A program made the translations under genes and the position numbers. The notes below the pieces were generated by a model. It was not told the DNA's origin and made no database searches. It was given only the letters and a program-made list of their open reading frames with translations. A DNA stretch of 64,000 nucleotides from Salinispira pacifica (GTDB taxonomy: Bacteria; Spirochaetota; Spirochaetia; DSM-27196; Salinispiraceae): assembly GCF_000507245.1 (NCBI RefSeq), contig NC_023035.1, positions 943,001 to 1,007,000 of the forward strand, read 5' to 3'. Position 1 is the stretch's first letter; every line of letters starts with the position of its first letter. This document shows, in pieces, positions 61,564 through 64,000 of the stretch.

Positions 61564-62421
61564 GTGAAACGTTTTCCGTATTTTCTTGCCGTACTCACCG
61601 TGATTTTTTCCGGGCTGCTCATCTCATCCTGCGACGTCTTGGGGTTTACCCAGGTTCCCCTTGTCCCCCTTGGGGCCGAAGGCCGGGTACTCAGCGAAGT
61701 GGTGTACTACGGAAGTTATGAAGAAACGGTATTTTCCCCCGACGGGACATATGTGGAAAAATATTATGACTATGAGGATGAAGCCTCGGATCTGGACGGA
61801 GACCTGGAGACCGGCGAGGGGAGAGTTTTGGTTGAAACCTACTCCGGAACCTACGCATTTAACCGGGAAAACCGCACATTAGGCCTCTCGTTGGCAGAAT
61901 ACAGTGCCGCACCCTTTGAAACCAGCATGGAGCTGGAAGTCACGGCCACCTTCAACGCACTCCCCGGAAAAGACGGCTTGTATCAGGTTTATCTGAAAAA
62001 TGAAGATGGGGAATGGGTGTATTCAGAGGATATCCTGGACGGGGAATTCAGGGATGTTTTTGTTCAGACCTATACCATTGAAAACGGTGAGCGCATTACC
62101 CGCCTGGATTATTATGAAGATAACTACAGCGGGCCCGATGGTGAGCTTGAACCCTACGGGGAGCAGGAGACGGTCTACGGCATAACCCGGCAGTTTCCCG
62201 GGGGATTCCGCAGGGGCACTACCACCACCTTCTACACCGAAGTGACCGGCGACCGGGTGCGAATGTACGACTATTCCAGCGACAGCTGGGGTTCGTGGTC
62301 CGACATACTCACCCCCGGGCTGAACAGCTTTGTATTCACCCACGGCGGCGATTATATGTTCGCTGCCGACACCCACCTGATGGCCACCCGGGGCCTGGCC
62401 TCAGCCCGGACGCTCAGGTAG
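61564..62421 (+). CDS. Lipoprotein of unknown function (GTG start)
   Basis: The 285-residue product has a lipoprotein signal peptide (MKRFPYFLAVLTVIFSGLLISSC, lipid Cys23). The mature part is acidic, rich in Tyr, Asp and Glu, and seems beta-rich (RVLSEVVYYGSYEETVFSPDGTYVEKYYDYED). I do not recognise a family. GTG 61564 follows AGGGGGCTTTCT. The 3' end overlaps the aminotransferase gene on the other strand by eight bases. Confidence 0.75.
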   Translation: MKRFPYFLAVLTVIFSGLLISSCDVLGFTQVPLVPLGAEGRVLSEVVYYGSYEETVFSPDGTYVEKYYDYEDEASDLDGDLETGEGRVLVETYSGTYAFNRENRTLGLSLAEYSAAPFETSMELEVTATFNALPGKDGLYQVYLKNEDGEWVYSEDILDGEFRDVFVQTYTIENGERITRLDYYEDNYSGPDGELEPYGEQETVYGITRQFPGGFRRGTTTTFYTEVTGDRVRMYDYSSDSWGSWSDILTPGLNSFVFTHGGDYMFAADTHLMATRGLASARTLR

Positions 62422-63604
62422 TCTCAAACGCCCGGCGGAATCCGGGCAGACTCCCCTGAATGATCCGTTCATCCACACAGTAGGAGATTCGGAAATAGCC
62501 GGGCATGGCGAAGCCGCTTCCCGGCACGGTAAGAATTTTCTCCTCCACCAGCCGTTCGCAGAATGCCATATCATCGTCCCCGCCGTATCCCCGGGGTACT
62601 TTGGGAAACATGTAGAAAGCTCCTTGAGGAAGTTCGAACTCATAGCCGATCTCCCTGAGCCCGTCGGCCAGCAGATCCCTCCGTCGGCGGTATCGTTCCA
62701 CATCAACTGCACATCCGTCTATTTCTCCCACAATTCTCTGCATGAGTGCCGGGGCATTGGTGTAGCCCATGTTCAGGGTTGCTCCGGTCATTCCCGCAAC
62801 GATTTTGTCCCGGTCCTCGGCCAGAGGATGCACGGCCGCCCAGCCGATCCTCTCCCCGGGAATGGAAAGGGACTTTGAGTAGGAATAGCAGATGATGCTG
62901 TGGGGGTAGGCCTGAAACACCGGAGGCACGGGTTCTTTCCGGTAGATGATTTCTCTGTAGGGCTCATCGCTTATGAGATATATTCGCCTGCCGTGGAGTC
63001 TGCTCAGGCGTTCCAGCAGTTGTCCAAGATCAGCCAGGCTTTTCTCCGGGTAGATGGTTCCGCTGGGATTGTTCGGCGAGTTGATAATTACCGCAGCAGT
63101 TGTTTCATCAATCATTTCCTCAAGAGCGTTCAGATCTATGGAGAAATCCGGCAGTCCGGGCACGATTTCCAGAACACCGCCGTGTACGCTCAGATAGTTG
63201 CGGTAGGCCACAAATGCCGGTGCAGGAACCAGTACCCGGTCGCCGGGGTTGACCAGGCAATGAAATGCCAGACTCAAGGCGCTTCCGGCTCCCACGGTCA
63301 TAATTATACCGCCGGCGGAAATATCCACATCCTGCTCCCTCCGCACCCGTTGGGCGATTTTCTCCCGTACCTCGACCAGCCCGGCATTGTTCATGTAGGC
63401 GTGTTTTCCCGGAATGGATTCACCGAGAATTTTCTCAGCTGCGCGGTAAAACTCCGGCGGCGGGGAGAGATCCGGATTGCCGATGCTCAGATCAAACACA
63501 TTGTCCGCACCGTAGCGTTCCTTCAGCTGCTGTCCCTGGTTGAACATCCTGCGGATCAACGAACCGCCGGATAGTAATTGATCTATTCTTCGCGCCACTG
63601 CCAT
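62414..63604 (-). CDS. Class I/II pyridoxal-phosphate aminotransferase
   Basis: The 396-residue protein has the fold-type I aminotransferase pattern: FDLSIGNPDLSPP near the N-terminus, INSPNNPSG, DEPYREI, the PLP lysine in SYSKSLSIPGERIGW, and a C-terminal YFRISYCVD. It is in the aspartate aminotransferase superfamily, close to the alanine/aspartate group; the exact amino acid is not clear from the sequence. AAAGGATGATAC precedes the ATG. It lies downstream of the butyrate kinase gene on the same strand, 113 bases away. Confidence 0.85.
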   Translation of the reverse strand: MAVARRIDQLLSGGSLIRRMFNQGQQLKERYGADNVFDLSIGNPDLSPPPEFYRAAEKILGESIPGKHAYMNNAGLVEVREKIAQRVRREQDVDISAGGIIMTVGAGSALSLAFHCLVNPGDRVLVPAPAFVAYRNYLSVHGGVLEIVPGLPDFSIDLNALEEMIDETTAAVIINSPNNPSGTIYPEKSLADLGQLLERLSRLHGRRIYLISDEPYREIIYRKEPVPPVFQAYPHSIICYSYSKSLSIPGERIGWAAVHPLAEDRDKIVAGMTGATLNMGYTNAPALMQRIVGEIDGCAVDVERYRRRRDLLADGLREIGYEFELPQGAFYMFPKVPRGYGGDDDMAFCERLVEEKILTVPGSGFAMPGYFRISYCVDERIIQGSLPGFRRAFETT

Positions 63605-63717
63605 GTATCATCCTTTCCCGGAGGGGCTTAACCGGGTGAAAATGGGCCCCGTCCAATTCAATTATCATAAATCCCTGAGTGCTCCGAATTCCGTAGCTGT
63701 GGCTAATCCGGGACCAC

Positions 63718-64000
63718 TCAGTAATCAAGCAACACTTCTCCGTCGAACACATGCCTGGCCGCCGCCCGGGCCAGGGCAAGCAGTTCCATTTCTCCGGGAT
63801 AAATACGAATCCCGGCGATCCAGGAGCAGTGCTCTGCAATCCAGTCAGAAAGGGGCGGCCTTGGAAGACCCCCGGTGAGAATGATGGCGTCAACCCGGCC
63901 CTTCAACACGGCGGCCATGGCCCCGATCTCCTTGGAAATCTGGTACGCCATTGCCCGGTACACACTCTGCGCATTTTCGTCACCGTCCTTTATGCGCCGG
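63718..64000 (-). CDS. buk: Butyrate kinase, C-terminal part (partial)
   Basis: The 5' end is outside the window; 94 residues are seen. The segments AIILTGGLPRPPLSDWI and IRIYPGEMELLALARAA are typical of the butyrate kinase C-terminus (ASKHA superfamily; LTGG and YPGE motifs). The enzyme makes ATP from butyryl phosphate in fermentation. phosphotransbutyrylase is often encoded next to it but would lie outside the window. Acetate or propionate kinase relatives are less likely because of the YPGE segment. Confidence 0.85.
   Translation of the reverse strand, partial: RRIKDGDENAQSVYRAMAYQISKEIGAMAAVLKGRVDAIILTGGLPRPPLSDWIAEHCSWIAGIRIYPGEMELLALARAAARHVFDGEVLLDY

Overview
The window looks like chromosomal DNA of a free-living, fermentative spirochaete (Spirochaeta/Treponema relatives). 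I infer this from gene content and gene order, not from any search. The spc/alpha ribosomal operon lacks rpsD between rpsK and rpoA and lacks infA between secY and rpmJ. groES stands alone beside a sigma factor gene. murG, cvpA and holB run into an NtrB/NtrC-type sigma-54 pair. A YeeE/TsuA thiosulfate transporter, pyruvate phosphate dikinase and butyrate kinase are present. Outer-membrane-type proteins and many lipoproteins point to a diderm cell. I see no rRNA, tRNA, CRISPR array, IS element or prophage.

Layout. 1-7616: ribosomal genes rplN (3' end) to rplQ with secY, rpmJ and rpoA, ending in a strong terminator. 7800-12900: a 1088-residue acidic membrane protein, a PlsC-like acyltransferase with a zinc ribbon, and a small membrane protein. 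12949-18617: rnhA, comM-like ATPase, HtrA protease, uvrB. 18632-22513: caspase-like lipoprotein with an outer-membrane-type partner, an SH3-like lipoprotein, a DUF445 protein. 22556-26834: phoU-phoB-phoR on the minus strand behind a Pho-box-like array, preceded by a secreted protein. 27185-32553: murG-cvpA-holB-histidine kinase-NtrC regulator, mostly with overlapping or abutting genes. 32555-36481: J-domain protein, asd-lysC, purine nucleoside phosphorylase. 36512-38983: a RadC/JAMM-DinG helicase fusion. 39238-43463: groES, a group-2 sigma-70 gene, a lipid kinase and three tandem small heat-shock genes. 44079-49870: pyruvate phosphate dikinase and the TIGR03546/TIGR03545 pair. 49887-54366: a thiosulfate/sulfane-sulfur operon. 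54647-58518: GtrA-like protein, coaBC, acyltransferase, ATP-grasp protein. 58568-64000: YHS, NRDE, DinB-like and alpha/beta-hydrolase proteins, a lipoprotein, an aminotransferase and the 3' end of butyrate kinase.

The most notable signal is a possible sigma-54 circuit. A near-perfect -24/-12 promoter (TGGCAC-N5-TTGCA) lies 28 bases before the start of the group-2 sigma factor (39893-39908). A second one faces the three-gene small heat-shock operon (43515-43530, minus strand). The same window encodes a sensor kinase and a GAFTGA-containing sigma-54 activator (29987-32553). This resembles the Hk2-Rrp2-RpoN-RpoS cascade of Borrelia, but the link between the activator and these promoters is inference.

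Other points of interest: the JAMM-helicase fusion; a CTAACA repeat array that overlaps the stop codon of the gene upstream of phoU; a thiosulfate cluster with one exported and one cytosolic rhodanese; a caspase-like lipoprotein with an EF-hand-like loop; and two hairpins sitting where rpsD is normally found.
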